From Deltaproteobacteria bacterium (lineage in GTDB: Bacteria; Myxococcota_A; UBA796; GCA-2862545), in the NCBI GenBank assembly GCA_006226595.1, contig SBGP01000106.1, positions 1 through 64,000 on the forward strand: 64,000 nt of DNA, read 5' to 3'. Under the pieces are notes generated by a model that was not told where the DNA came from, made no database searches, and saw nothing but the letters and a program-made list of their open reading frames with translations. Below are positions 55,870 through 63,830 of this stretch, in pieces. How positions within the stretch are numbered: position 1 is the stretch's first letter; each line of letters begins with the position of its first letter. The translations under genes and the position numbers were made by a program.

Positions 55870-56184
55870 ATGAACAAGCTCGCTAAGGTGCTGCCCGTCG
55901 CGGTCGCCCTCCTTGCGGTCTCCGGTACTGCCTTTGCGCAGGACGGTGGCGCGGACCTCTACAAGGGCTACATCGGCCTCGGCGCCGGCCTCGCCATGGC
56001 GTTCGCCGTTCTCGGCGGCGCGCTCGGCCAGGGCCTCGCGGCCAGCAAGGCTTTCGAGGGAATCGCCCGCAACCCGCAGGCGGCCGGCAAGATCCAGACC
56101 CCGATGCTCATCGGCCTGGCCTTCATCGAGTCCCTCGTGGTCTTCACCTTCGTCATCGCCTTCTTCCTCCAGGGCAAGCTCTAA
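55870..56184 (+). CDS. atpE: ATP synthase F0 subunit c with N-terminal signal-like extension
   Basis: 104 residues. The two-helix c subunit begins about residue 32. Before it is MNKLAKVLPVAVALLAVSG with AFAQDGG, a typical cleavable signal peptide. The ion-binding Glu is E87 in LAFIESLVVF; Ser88 and Gln54 (GALGQGLAASKAFE) match residues of sodium-binding c subunits, but Leu89 and Phe92 replace the Thr and Tyr of the Ilyobacter ring. The ATG follows GGGAGGAG. A strong hairpin lies downstream. Confidence 0.94.
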   Translation: MNKLAKVLPVAVALLAVSGTAFAQDGGADLYKGYIGLGAGLAMAFAVLGGALGQGLAASKAFEGIARNPQAAGKIQTPMLIGLAFIESLVVFTFVIAFFLQGKL

Positions 56185-56228
56185 GCTTCTCTGGCGGACA
56201 CGCGGCTCTCGGGCCGGGTGAGCGCTGA

Positions 56229-56273
56229 CGACGACGAGCGGCGGCCCCTTCGTGGGGTTCGCCGCTTTCGTCG
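56229..56273 (+). terminator. Long hairpin after atpE
   Basis: Nested arms CGACGA, GCGGCG and CCCC pair with GGGG, CGCCGC and TCGTCG around a short TTCGT loop; small bulges separate the blocks. It lies 45 bp after the stop. The T-run is only three bases, inside the stem. Likely terminator of the atp transcript. Confidence 0.6.
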
Positions 56274-56391
56274 TGGATCGGGCAGAAGTCTGCTCCGTCA
56301 GGGTGTTGTGGAGGATTTGCCAGCGGAAGCCCGGGCGACGCCCCGCGGTTCGGTTGTGTGCTAAGACTCCCCACTCGCAAAGGAGCGCACC

Positions 56392-57234
56392 ATGCGGAAG
56401 TGGGTCCTCACCCCCCTCGTCCTGGCCCTCGGCGTCGCGGCTTGTGGCGACAAGAAGCCCACGAACTCGGCCCCCATCGTCGGTTGGCACACCGAAGAGG
56501 GCTGGAGCACCAAGTGCTACTTCCCGCCCGTGTGGGAGGACCTCGGTCCCGGTGATCGCAAGATCGCCCGCACCAAGGCCCTCGAGGCGATGATGAACCA
56601 GTGGGGCGGCAAGAACGGCGACGGCGTGTCGTTCGACGGTGAGCACATCACCGGCTTCGAGACCGTGCTTCTCGGCCAGCCCGACTTCATCGAGACCGTC
56701 TCCGAGGAGAACGTCGAGTTCTGCCGTCGCTACGCCACCGGCATGGAGGGCACCGAGCGCTGGAGCGCGTGGGTCAAGACCCGTCCGGGCGAGCTCACCG
56801 AGGGCCAGTGCCGCTACGCGCCGCTCGACTACACCCTGTGGAACTACCTCGACATCCAGAGCGAGTGGCAGATCCCCGCGAACGTGTGTGCTGGCGACAA
56901 GGTCGAGATCAGCGCCTCGCCGCAGGACTACTACCGCCTCGACCCCAAGGGCACCTGGATCAACTCCGCCGGCGATCAGCAGACGCCGACGACGGATCCG
57001 TCGTACCCCTGCAACTGGGACGGCTGCTACGCGGGCATGGTGATCATGCGCTTCACCGGTGACTCCGGCGTGCAGAGCGTGCACCCGATCGGCGAGGGCA
57101 CCACCTGGACCGCTCCCGAGCACGGGAAGATCGAGGTGATGATCAACGACACCACGTGGTTCGACAACACCTTCAAGGTCGAGGGCGGCCTCGAGCACCA
57201 CACCGGCATCGAGTACAAGGGCGTCGGGAAGTGA
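56392..57234 (+). CDS. Hypothetical lipoprotein, 280 aa
   Basis: A signal peptide ends in lipobox VAAC (Cys18), followed by Gly-Asp-Lys-Lys. The mature domain has eight or more Cys and many aromatic residues, consistent with an extracytoplasmic beta-rich fold. No family recognised. The ATG has AAAGGAGC upstream. A discoidin-like gene follows after 82 bp and may belong to the same unit. Confidence 0.78.
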   Translation: MRKWVLTPLVLALGVAACGDKKPTNSAPIVGWHTEEGWSTKCYFPPVWEDLGPGDRKIARTKALEAMMNQWGGKNGDGVSFDGEHITGFETVLLGQPDFIETVSEENVEFCRRYATGMEGTERWSAWVKTRPGELTEGQCRYAPLDYTLWNYLDIQSEWQIPANVCAGDKVEISASPQDYYRLDPKGTWINSAGDQQTPTTDPSYPCNWDGCYAGMVIMRFTGDSGVQSVHPIGEGTTWTAPEHGKIEVMINDTTWFDNTFKVEGGLEHHTGIEYKGVGK

Positions 57235-57316
57235 TGTCCGCCCTCGCGGGTTGGTCGGTCCGTTGGTGAGGACTGGCCCCCGCCCCCTTCCTCTGCGATT
57301 TCTCCGAGGTCTTCTC

Positions 57317-58252
57317 ATGCGTCGTACCGCATTCCTTCTCGCTGCTACCCTTCTCCCCGCCGTCGCTTTCGGTGGCTTCCGCGTGTCTTCGTTCAAGAAG
57401 CAGAACCGCATGGGAGCGAGCGAGCACAACGCCGCGGCCGCGCTCGACGGCAAGGGCGACACCGCGTGGATGACCGATCCCGAGCAGGAGAACGCCGGGC
57501 AGTGGTTCGAGCTCGAGATCCCCAAGGCCGAGGTCGACAAGCTCGCGCTGATCATCGGCTGGGACAAGTCCGAGGAAGACTTCAAGGACTACGCCCGCGT
57601 GAAGACCATGAAGGTCGAGGTCTTCGACCTCGCGGGTGGCGACGACACCGGCAAGCTCGCGATGGAGTACACCGCGCGCTTCGAAGACAAGCAGGGCTGG
57701 CAGGTCATCGACATCCCGAACGCGAAGGTCGGTGACGAGGTGTTCGGCGGCCGCGTGCGGCTGACCGTCACCGGTGCCTACCCGGGCGTCGACTTCCCGA
57801 ACCTCGCCATTGGTGAGGTGCTCGTGCACCTCGCCGAGATCGACGCGCCCACCAAGGTCGTCACCCCGCCGACCTCCATCGCGGCAGGGCACCCGGCCGA
57901 GGCGATGACCGACGGCAACCGCGGCACGTACTGGCTCTCCGAGACTCCCGAGGACCAGGCCTTCGAGGTCGGTGCCGACGGCTTCGGCGTGTCCCGCATC
58001 GGCGTGCGCAACGGTCCCAAGACCTACAGCCGCCCGAAGAAGCTCGAGATCACCTACTCCGACCAGGTGCGCGAGATCGAGCTCGCCGACAGCCAGGACA
58101 TGCAGTGGTTCGACCTCCCGTCGATCACCGGCTTCACGGGCTCCGGCTGGGGCGATGTCGACGTGAAGATCCTCGAGACCTACGCCGGCACCAAGGAAGG
58201 CATCGGCATCGCCGAGGTCGAGCTCAAGGCGACGACGTTCGACGGCATGTGA
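57317..58252 (+). CDS. Secreted discoidin-like (F5/8 type C / NADase-type glycan-binding) protein, 311 aa
   Basis: Signal peptide MRRTAFLLAATLLPAVAFGG. Two related domains follow. Each contains the pattern of discoidin-like carbohydrate-binding modules: the first with AAAALDGKGDTAWMTDPEQENAGQWFELEIP, the second with AMTDGNRGTYWLSE and AFEVG. Such modules bind glycans or lipids outside the cytoplasm. No catalytic domain is attached. The ATG lacks a strong ribosome site; the chosen start gives a full signal peptide. Confidence 0.75.
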   Translation: MRRTAFLLAATLLPAVAFGGFRVSSFKKQNRMGASEHNAAAALDGKGDTAWMTDPEQENAGQWFELEIPKAEVDKLALIIGWDKSEEDFKDYARVKTMKVEVFDLAGGDDTGKLAMEYTARFEDKQGWQVIDIPNAKVGDEVFGGRVRLTVTGAYPGVDFPNLAIGEVLVHLAEIDAPTKVVTPPTSIAAGHPAEAMTDGNRGTYWLSETPEDQAFEVGADGFGVSRIGVRNGPKTYSRPKKLEITYSDQVREIELADSQDMQWFDLPSITGFTGSGWGDVDVKILETYAGTKEGIGIAEVELKATTFDGM

Positions 58253-58255
58253 TCA

Positions 58256-58388
58256 GTGGATGATCTGCGGAGAACGCGGATCATCCACCGTTCATCCACA
58301 GGGGGGCATCGGATCATTGTCGGATCCGAACCCCCCTTTTCGCTGAGTGGCGTCCGGGGCGATCCACAAGGGGCTTGCCTGTGGACAG
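58256..58388. promoter_or_regulatory. Hairpins and DnaA-box-like sites between converging genes
   Basis: GTGGATGATC (58256-58265) and GATCATCCAC (58279-58288) form a 10-bp stem. TCGGATC and GATCCGA (58309-58329) form a second hairpin, followed by ACCCCCCTTTT, a plausible terminator for the discoidin-like gene. TCATCCACA (58292-58300), CGATCCACA (58360-58368) and reverse TGTGGACAG (58380-58388) resemble the origin's DnaA boxes. Confidence 0.5.
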
Positions 58389-58402
58389 CCAGCCTGTGGA
58401 CC

Positions 58403-59563
58403 TCAGCGCGCTGAGCCCGATGTAGGGCGGCTCAGCGCCAGGAATGTCACAATGGCGATCGCGAGGATCGCGTAGGCGATCATCGCGCGCTGCATGCTGT
58501 CATGGGCGAGCTGCCCAGCGACGAGCAGGGTGAGACCAAAGCTCAGCCGTCCGCCGAGGCTCTGCACCGACAGGGTGGTCGCTCGGATGTCGGAGGAGAG
58601 GAGCGGGTGCTGCACGGCCCCCATGACCGGCCTGAGCACGGCGCCTGGCACGCCGCGGAGCAGCGTGAGGGGGAGGATCCACCACGAGACGGACGCGCTC
58701 ATGGCGCCAATCACGAGCGTCTGGAGGCCGAGAGCGCCGAGCAGGGTCCACTCGGCTCCCGAGCGCTTGGCCAGGCGGTTGGCGCGGGCGGCGGCCATCG
58801 CGGAGAGCGCGACGATCACGAAGGACGTCGCACCCGCCCACAGCGCCGCCTGGGTGGGCTCGCCGACGAGCTCCGCGAGCCAGGGCTGATGGAACTCGTA
58901 GGGCACGTGGTTGAGCACGGTGCCGGCGAAGGCGACGCCGGTGACCCAGCGCAGCATCGGGTGTCTCAGCGCGCGTCCGACGTTGGCGAGCTGCATCGAT
59001 GGCGGGTTTGCCTTGGCCCGAGGCGGTTCGGTGAACGCCATCGCGATGCCCATCGCGACGACCGCGCTCACTGCGCTCGCCACGTACGGAAGCCGCAGGT
59101 CGACCGCGCCGAGCATGCCTCCAGCCAGCGAGGCGACCGCGACAGCCACCAGGTTCCACGCCGAGGCACGCGCCTCGAGCTCGCCGAACTCGTCCTCGCG
59201 GCCTTCGGCGGCCAGCGTGTCGTAGAGCAGGCTCTGGTCCGTGCCCGAGTCGAAGGCGAAGCCCGCCGCGAACAGCAGCTGTCCGAGCGCCCACGGCGCG
59301 AAGCCGTCGCCGAGTGCGAACGCCACCGCGCCGAGCGCGTACAGCAGGGAGCCGGCGATCAGCGTCGGCCGCCGCCCCACCGCGTCCGACAGGTAGCCCG
59401 AGGGCACTTCGAGCAGCACGAAGGCCGTGTAGTACACCGCCTCGAGCCACAGGGCTTCGCCGACGGTCAGGCGTTCCTGGTAGTACAGGAAGAACACCGC
59501 CATCCAGAACACCAGGCCACGCAAGGCCCGGTAGTACGGGTACAGGCGGAGGGTGCGATTCAT
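58403..59563 (-). CDS. MFS transporter
   Basis: A 386-residue permease with about twelve helices. The signature between helices 2 and 3 reads GYLSDAVGRRPTLIAGSLLYALG, the classic MFS loop. Start MNRTLRLYPYYRALRG is typical of small MFS proteins related to drug or sugar exporters; no substrate can be assigned. The ATG overlaps the stop of the upstream DUF2262 gene by 4 nt, so both are translated together. Confidence 0.88.
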   Translation of the reverse strand: MNRTLRLYPYYRALRGLVFWMAVFFLYYQERLTVGEALWLEAVYYTAFVLLEVPSGYLSDAVGRRPTLIAGSLLYALGAVAFALGDGFAPWALGQLLFAAGFAFDSGTDQSLLYDTLAAEGREDEFGELEARASAWNLVAVAVASLAGGMLGAVDLRLPYVASAVSAVVAMGIAMAFTEPPRAKANPPSMQLANVGRALRHPMLRWVTGVAFAGTVLNHVPYEFHQPWLAELVGEPTQAALWAGATSFVIVALSAMAAARANRLAKRSGAEWTLLGALGLQTLVIGAMSASVSWWILPLTLLRGVPGAVLRPVMGAVQHPLLSSDIRATTLSVQSLGGRLSFGLTLLVAGQLAHDSMQRAMIAYAILAIAIVTFLALSRPTSGSAR

Positions 59564-60363
59564 CCGGCGATCGTCGCGTCCGTCGGGGTGCCGTCCGCGT
59601 CGATGGACACGAGGACCACGTGACCCGCGAACAGGTCGCCGTCCTCGAAGTACGCCTCGGCGCCGAGATCGTCGTGCACGGTGATGCCCTCGAGCACCAG
59701 GTGACCGACGAAGGAGCTCGCGGTCGCGGGCGGTCCCTCGTCGCGCCAGCTCTCGTTGTAGGTGTCGAGCAGCGCCTCGGCGGCGAACTGCTTCAGGGCC
59801 GCCTCGCGGGCGAGCAGGTCGAGAGCGCGGTCCGCGTGGGCGTCGAGGGGATCGTCGATGCCGAGGACCAGGGAGATCAGCCCGTCCGAGGACTTGAACC
59901 ACTCCAGGTTGCCGTCCCAGCGCAGCTCTCCGAGCCTGGGGTGATGGCGGGTGGGCTTGTCGAGCACCGCGACTGGCGCGGTGACGCGGGCGATCTCGCC
60001 GGGGTCGCGCACGCGGGTGTAGGTCGTCACCGTGCCCTGGGTGTCGTCCACCGCGTTCGGGACCTCCTCGTAGCCAGCGGCACAGGTGCGCAGGGTGTCA
60101 CCGTCGAGCGCGAAGGCCCAGCGCCCCTCGAAGGGTCCGTGAGCGCTGCCATCGGGCTGGAACCAGGTAGTGGCGAGGTCCAGGAAGTCGCCATCGACGG
60201 CGAACGTGGTCTCGGGACGCGGCTCGTCGCTGTACAGCGTGCGGTCCCAGACTTCGCGCCAGTGGTTGTCCGCGACCACGAGGTGGGTCTGCTGCGAGTG
60301 CACCGTGTCGCCCTTGAGGCTCACGCTCGTCACGCGCCACACGCCCTGAAGCGCCTCGGCCAT
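59560..60363 (-). CDS. Two-domain protein: TIGR03067-like N-terminus and DUF2262 C-terminus
   Basis: 267 residues with no signal peptide. Residues 1-125 begin LQGVWRVTSVSLKGD and resemble the TIGR03067 lipocalin-like fold, although a database match is needed. The second half contains WDGNLEWFKSSDGLISLVL and EAYFEDGDLFAGHVVLVSIDADG, matching the DUF2262 family. Function unknown. It is the first gene of a two-gene unit with the MFS transporter and diverges from the FadD3-like gene. Confidence 0.7.
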   Translation of the reverse strand: MAEALQGVWRVTSVSLKGDTVHSQQTHLVVADNHWREVWDRTLYSDEPRPETTFAVDGDFLDLATTWFQPDGSAHGPFEGRWAFALDGDTLRTCAAGYEEVPNAVDDTQGTVTTYTRVRDPGEIARVTAPVAVLDKPTRHHPRLGELRWDGNLEWFKSSDGLISLVLGIDDPLDAHADRALDLLAREAALKQFAAEALLDTYNESWRDEGPPATASSFVGHLVLEGITVHDDLGAEAYFEDGDLFAGHVVLVSIDADGTPTDATIAG

Positions 60364-60448
60364 GCGTCCTCCAAACCCCCCCCTGCTAGCCCGAATCGCG
60401 GTTCGGAGCCCTCCGCAGGTGATGCTTGGCCAGTGCGTTCCGCTCGCG

Positions 60449-60464
60449 GTAGAACATGTTCTAC
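60449..60464. promoter_or_regulatory. Palindrome GTAGAACATGTTCTAC, probable operator of the FadD3-like gene
   Basis: The perfect 16-bp palindrome ends 13 bp before the ligase ATG, so a bound repressor would block promoter or ribosome access. It is identical to the core of the 22-bp palindrome at 2964-2985. Confidence 0.75.
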
Positions 60465-60477
60465 TTTTGGAGCGCGC

Positions 60478-61980
60478 ATGTCCCCCCGCACGATTCCCCA
60501 GGCGCTCGACCGGGCCGCCGAGACCTGGCCCGACACGGTGGCCATCGAAGATGGCGAGGTGCGCCTGACCTTCGCCGAGCTCCGCGACCAGGCCCACCGC
60601 GCCGCGCGGGCGCTGATCGCTCGCGGCATCGCCCCCGGTGACCGGGTCGGCATCTGGGCGCCGAACCTGTGGGAGTGGATCGTCGCCGGCCTCGGCGTGC
60701 ACTGCGCGGGGGCGGCGATCGTCACGCTCAACACGCGCTACAAGGGCCACGAGGCGCGCTACATCCTCGACAAGTCGGGGGCGAAGCTGCTGTTCACGGT
60801 GGATGGCTTCCTCGGTCTGGACTTCGTGTCGATGCTCGAGCGCCCGCAGCTGCCGACGGTCCGCTTCCGCACCGAGGACTTCGCGGCCTTCCTCGCGAGC
60901 GGTGGCGACGCGTCCCTGCCCGAGGTCGCTCCGGACGCGATGGCCGACATCCTGTTCACCAGCGGCACCACCGGGGCCCCCAAGGGTGCGGTGTGCACCC
61001 AGGAACAGGCCGTGCGCGCCTACACGTCGTGGGCCGAGGTCGTGGGCCTCGCCCACGGGGACCGCTACCTCGTCATCGCGCCCTTCTTCCACGCCTTCGG
61101 CTACAAGGCCGGGTGGCTCGCGTGCCTGCTCACCGGGGCGACGATCCTGCCCCAGGCGACCTTCGACCTCGGCGAGGTCCTGCGCCGCATCCCCGCCGAC
61201 GGCGTGACCGTGCTTCCCGGGCCGCCGGCCATCTACCAGACCTTCCTGCAGCGCGACGACCTCGACGAACACGACCTCTCGTCGCTGCGCCTCGCCGTGA
61301 CCGGCGCGGCCTCGATTCCCGTGCAGCTCATCCGCGACATGCGCGACGTGCTCGGCTTCGACACCGTGATCACCGGCTACGGCCTCACCGAGGCCTGCGG
61401 CATCGCCACCATGTGCCGCTTCGACGACGACCCCGAGACCATCGCCACGACCTCGGGACGGGCGATCGACGACGTGGAGGTGGTCTGCGTCGGTCCCGAC
61501 GGCGCCGAGGTCCCGCGAGGCGAGCCCGGGCACGTGCTCATCCGCGGGTACAACGTGATGGCGGGCTACTTCGACGAGCCCGGGCGCACCGCCGAGACCG
61601 TGGTAGACGGCTGGCTGCACACCGGCGACATCGGGGTGATGGACGAGCGCGGCTACCTGCGCATCACCGACCGACTCAAGGACATGTTCATCGTCGGCGG
61701 CTTCAATGCCTACCCGGCGGAGATCGAGCACGCCCTGCTCGCGCATCCCCAGGTCGCTGAGGTCGCGGTGATCGGCATTCCCGACGCTCGCCTCGGCGAG
61801 GTGGGCATGGCCTTCGTGGTGCCCAGGGGAGAGATTAGCGAAGAGGCGCTCATCGCCTGGTCCCGCGAGCGCATGGCGAACTTCAAGGTGCCGCGTCGCG
61901 TGGCCTTCCTCGACGCCTTGCCACGCAACGCGAGCACGAAGGTCATGAAGTTCGAGCTGCGGGAGTTGGCCGGTGTGTGA
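60478..61980 (+). CDS. FadD3-like acyl-CoA ligase
   Basis: An ANL-superfamily CoA ligase of 500 residues. The P-loop is LFTSGTTGAPKG (residues 159-170). GYGLTEACG, WLHTGDIG, and RLKDMFIVGGFNAYPAEIEH with the late NASTKVMK Lys site are intact. Stretches such as DRYLVIAPFFHAFGYKAGWLACLLTGAT and TVLPGPPAIYQTFL recall actinobacterial FadD3, which activates a steroid ring-C/D propanoate. That specificity is inferred from similarity remembered by eye. A KstR-like palindrome lies just upstream. The SDR gene downstream may belong to the same unit. Confidence 0.85.
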   Translation: MSPRTIPQALDRAAETWPDTVAIEDGEVRLTFAELRDQAHRAARALIARGIAPGDRVGIWAPNLWEWIVAGLGVHCAGAAIVTLNTRYKGHEARYILDKSGAKLLFTVDGFLGLDFVSMLERPQLPTVRFRTEDFAAFLASGGDASLPEVAPDAMADILFTSGTTGAPKGAVCTQEQAVRAYTSWAEVVGLAHGDRYLVIAPFFHAFGYKAGWLACLLTGATILPQATFDLGEVLRRIPADGVTVLPGPPAIYQTFLQRDDLDEHDLSSLRLAVTGAASIPVQLIRDMRDVLGFDTVITGYGLTEACGIATMCRFDDDPETIATTSGRAIDDVEVVCVGPDGAEVPRGEPGHVLIRGYNVMAGYFDEPGRTAETVVDGWLHTGDIGVMDERGYLRITDRLKDMFIVGGFNAYPAEIEHALLAHPQVAEVAVIGIPDARLGEVGMAFVVPRGEISEEALIAWSRERMANFKVPRRVAFLDALPRNASTKVMKFELRELAGV

Positions 61981-62030
61981 CGGGTCCACCACTGTGGGTC
62001 ATGTCCCGGTACAGTCCCCGGGGGCCCGGC

Positions 62031-62741
62031 ATGACGCGTGAGGCCCTGGTCGTTGGAGGCTCTGGCGGCATTGGCGCGGCCATCGCGCGACGCCTCGCCG
62101 AGGACCATCACGTGCGGCTCACCTACGCCGGACGCGCCGAGGCTGCGGGCGAAGTGGTGCGCTCGATCGAGGAATCAGGCGGATCCGCGGAGGCTGTTCA
62201 GCTCTCGCTACCCGACGGTGAGCTCGTGCTCGGGGACCGCCTGGACACCGTCGTGTTCGCCGCTGGCGCCGACATCGGACAGCCCTACGTGTCGGAGCTC
62301 GACCCGGCGGAGCTGCGGGCCGCGGTAGACCTCGAGGTGCATGGCTTGATGGCGGTCATTCGTGTGTGTTTGCCCATGCTGCGCGGATCCAGGGGTTCGT
62401 TCACCCTGGTCTCCAGTGCCGGTATCCGCCGTTTTCCGCCTGGGGACGTGCTCAGCGTCGCGCCCAAGGCTGCCGGCGAGGCGTTGATCAGGGCGGTGGC
62501 CCGCGAAGAAGGCCGGCATGGGGTTCGAGCGAACGCGGTGGCCGTCGGCGTGGTGGAGGCGGGCATCTTTCACCGCATCGACTGGGAGCCTGCCTGGATC
62601 GAGGCGGCGAAAAAGGCCATTCCACTCAGGCATTTCGGTCGAGCAGAGGACGTCGCGGAGGCGGTCGCGTTCCTCGCGAGTGACCGCGCCGCGTACGTGA
62701 CTGGTCAAATGCTCCACGTCGATGGCGGATTCACCGTGTGA
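62031..62741 (+). CDS. SDR-family protein lacking the catalytic Tyr
   Basis: A 236-residue Rossmann-fold protein with GGSGGIGAAIARRLA (NAD(P) loop), FAAGADIG (NNAG-like) and the C-terminal YVTGQMLHVDGGF. The catalytic Ser129 and Lys146 are in place, but the YxxxK Tyr is Ser142 (SVAPK). Classical SDR oxidoreductase activity is doubtful. The start is placed at the ATG directly before the Rossmann fold; two in-frame starts lie upstream, one overlapping the ligase stop. It may be co-transcribed with the FadD3-like gene. Confidence 0.85.
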   Translation: MTREALVVGGSGGIGAAIARRLAEDHHVRLTYAGRAEAAGEVVRSIEESGGSAEAVQLSLPDGELVLGDRLDTVVFAAGADIGQPYVSELDPAELRAAVDLEVHGLMAVIRVCLPMLRGSRGSFTLVSSAGIRRFPPGDVLSVAPKAAGEALIRAVAREEGRHGVRANAVAVGVVEAGIFHRIDWEPAWIEAAKKAIPLRHFGRAEDVAEAVAFLASDRAAYVTGQMLHVDGGFTV

Positions 62742-62746
62742 TCCCG

Positions 62747-62820
62747 ATCGTGGACACTGTCCACGATGGTACATGTCCATGTGGCACAGAACGATCGGAG
62801 ATCCGCCTGTCATGCGGATC
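62747..62820. promoter_or_regulatory. Two inverted repeats upstream of the VWA lipoprotein gene
   Basis: ATCGTGGACA and TGTCCACGAT face each other around a single C (62747-62767). GATCCGC and GCGGATC surround 7 bp at 62800-62820. The first resembles an operator, the second a hairpin; neither has a T-tract. They lie 105-180 bp before the downstream ATG and just after the SDR stop, so one could end the SDR transcript. Confidence 0.4.
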
Positions 62821-62924
62821 TGTCACTGGCATGACGGCTGCATGTCACTCGTGTGTCGGGCCGTGATGGCTCGTGATGGCCCCGCCTGCGATTTCCGCGT
62901 CATAATGGGGTCAAGAGGATCGAG

Positions 62925-63830
62925 ATGCTCCGCTTCGCCCTGCCCTTTGCCCTGGTCGCCTGCGCCCCCGAATACGGTGCGATGACGTCCACGGTGAGCG
63001 ATTCGGCCCCCGCGGTTTCCGACTCCCTCCCCTCGGGTGAGTCTGCCGAGCTCCCGCAAGTCGACACCTTGGAGGCATGCGCCCAGCCCGAGAGTGGCGT
63101 GCCGTTCACGCCGGTCGAGGTGAACGTCCACATCCTCCTCGACATCAGCTCGTCGATGACCGGTGAGCGCTGGGACGAGCTGCTCGGCTTCGGGCGTCAG
63201 CTCAAGCACGAGGACCCGAGCGCCCGCATCGGCCTGTCCATGTTCCCCGTCGACGGCTACTGCGGCGCTGGCGAGCCGGTGGTCGTGGCCGGCGAGTACG
63301 ACGACAGCCTGGCGGTGTCGGATGCGGTGTACTTCACCCGCCCGGCCGGGGCGACCCCCATGGGTGCGGCCATCGACGCGCTCGTCGGTCGTCCCGAGCT
63401 GCAGACGGCGGACCGCGACCACGCGGTGCTGCTCATCACCGACGGGGTCGAGAGCTGCGACGGGGACCCCGCGGATGCCATCCGCGCGCTCGTGTCCCAG
63501 GAACAGGCCGTGAGCCTACGCATCATGGGCATCGGAACCTTCGCGCACACCGAGGCGGCGCTCCAGGAGCTTGCCGACCTCGCCGCGCCGACGACCTCGA
63601 ACACCGACCTGCTCACCGCCGCCACCGGCGATGAGGTCCGCGCGCTGTTCGACGAGATGTCGACCAGCTGCCGCTTCGAGGTCGACGAGCCCGTCTCCGA
63701 GGTCGAGCTCGACGGCGCTTCCGTCGGTGACTTCAGCTACGACCCCGTGCTCGGTCAGGTCCAGCTCTCGCCGGCCTCCTGCGAGGCCTACCGCGAGAGC
63801 CCCTGCAAGAGCCTGGCCTTCCGCCGCTGA
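62925..63830 (+). CDS. VWA-domain lipoprotein, 301 aa
   Basis: The signal peptide ends in lipobox LVAC (Cys13). An acidic Ser/Thr/Asp/Pro linker (residues 20-48) precedes a von Willebrand A domain with the metal site DISSS (Asp73, Ser75, Ser77). TPMGAAIDALVG supplies the Thr of the metal site and LITDGVESCDGD the Asp. It would bind a divalent cation and a protein ligand at the cell surface. The C-terminal third has four Cys and probably forms a disulfide-bonded domain. Ribosome site is GAGGATCG-like and weak. Confidence 0.85.
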   Translation: MLRFALPFALVACAPEYGAMTSTVSDSAPAVSDSLPSGESAELPQVDTLEACAQPESGVPFTPVEVNVHILLDISSSMTGERWDELLGFGRQLKHEDPSARIGLSMFPVDGYCGAGEPVVVAGEYDDSLAVSDAVYFTRPAGATPMGAAIDALVGRPELQTADRDHAVLLITDGVESCDGDPADAIRALVSQEQAVSLRIMGIGTFAHTEAALQELADLAAPTTSNTDLLTAATGDEVRALFDEMSTSCRFEVDEPVSEVELDGASVGDFSYDPVLGQVQLSPASCEAYRESPCKSLAFRR

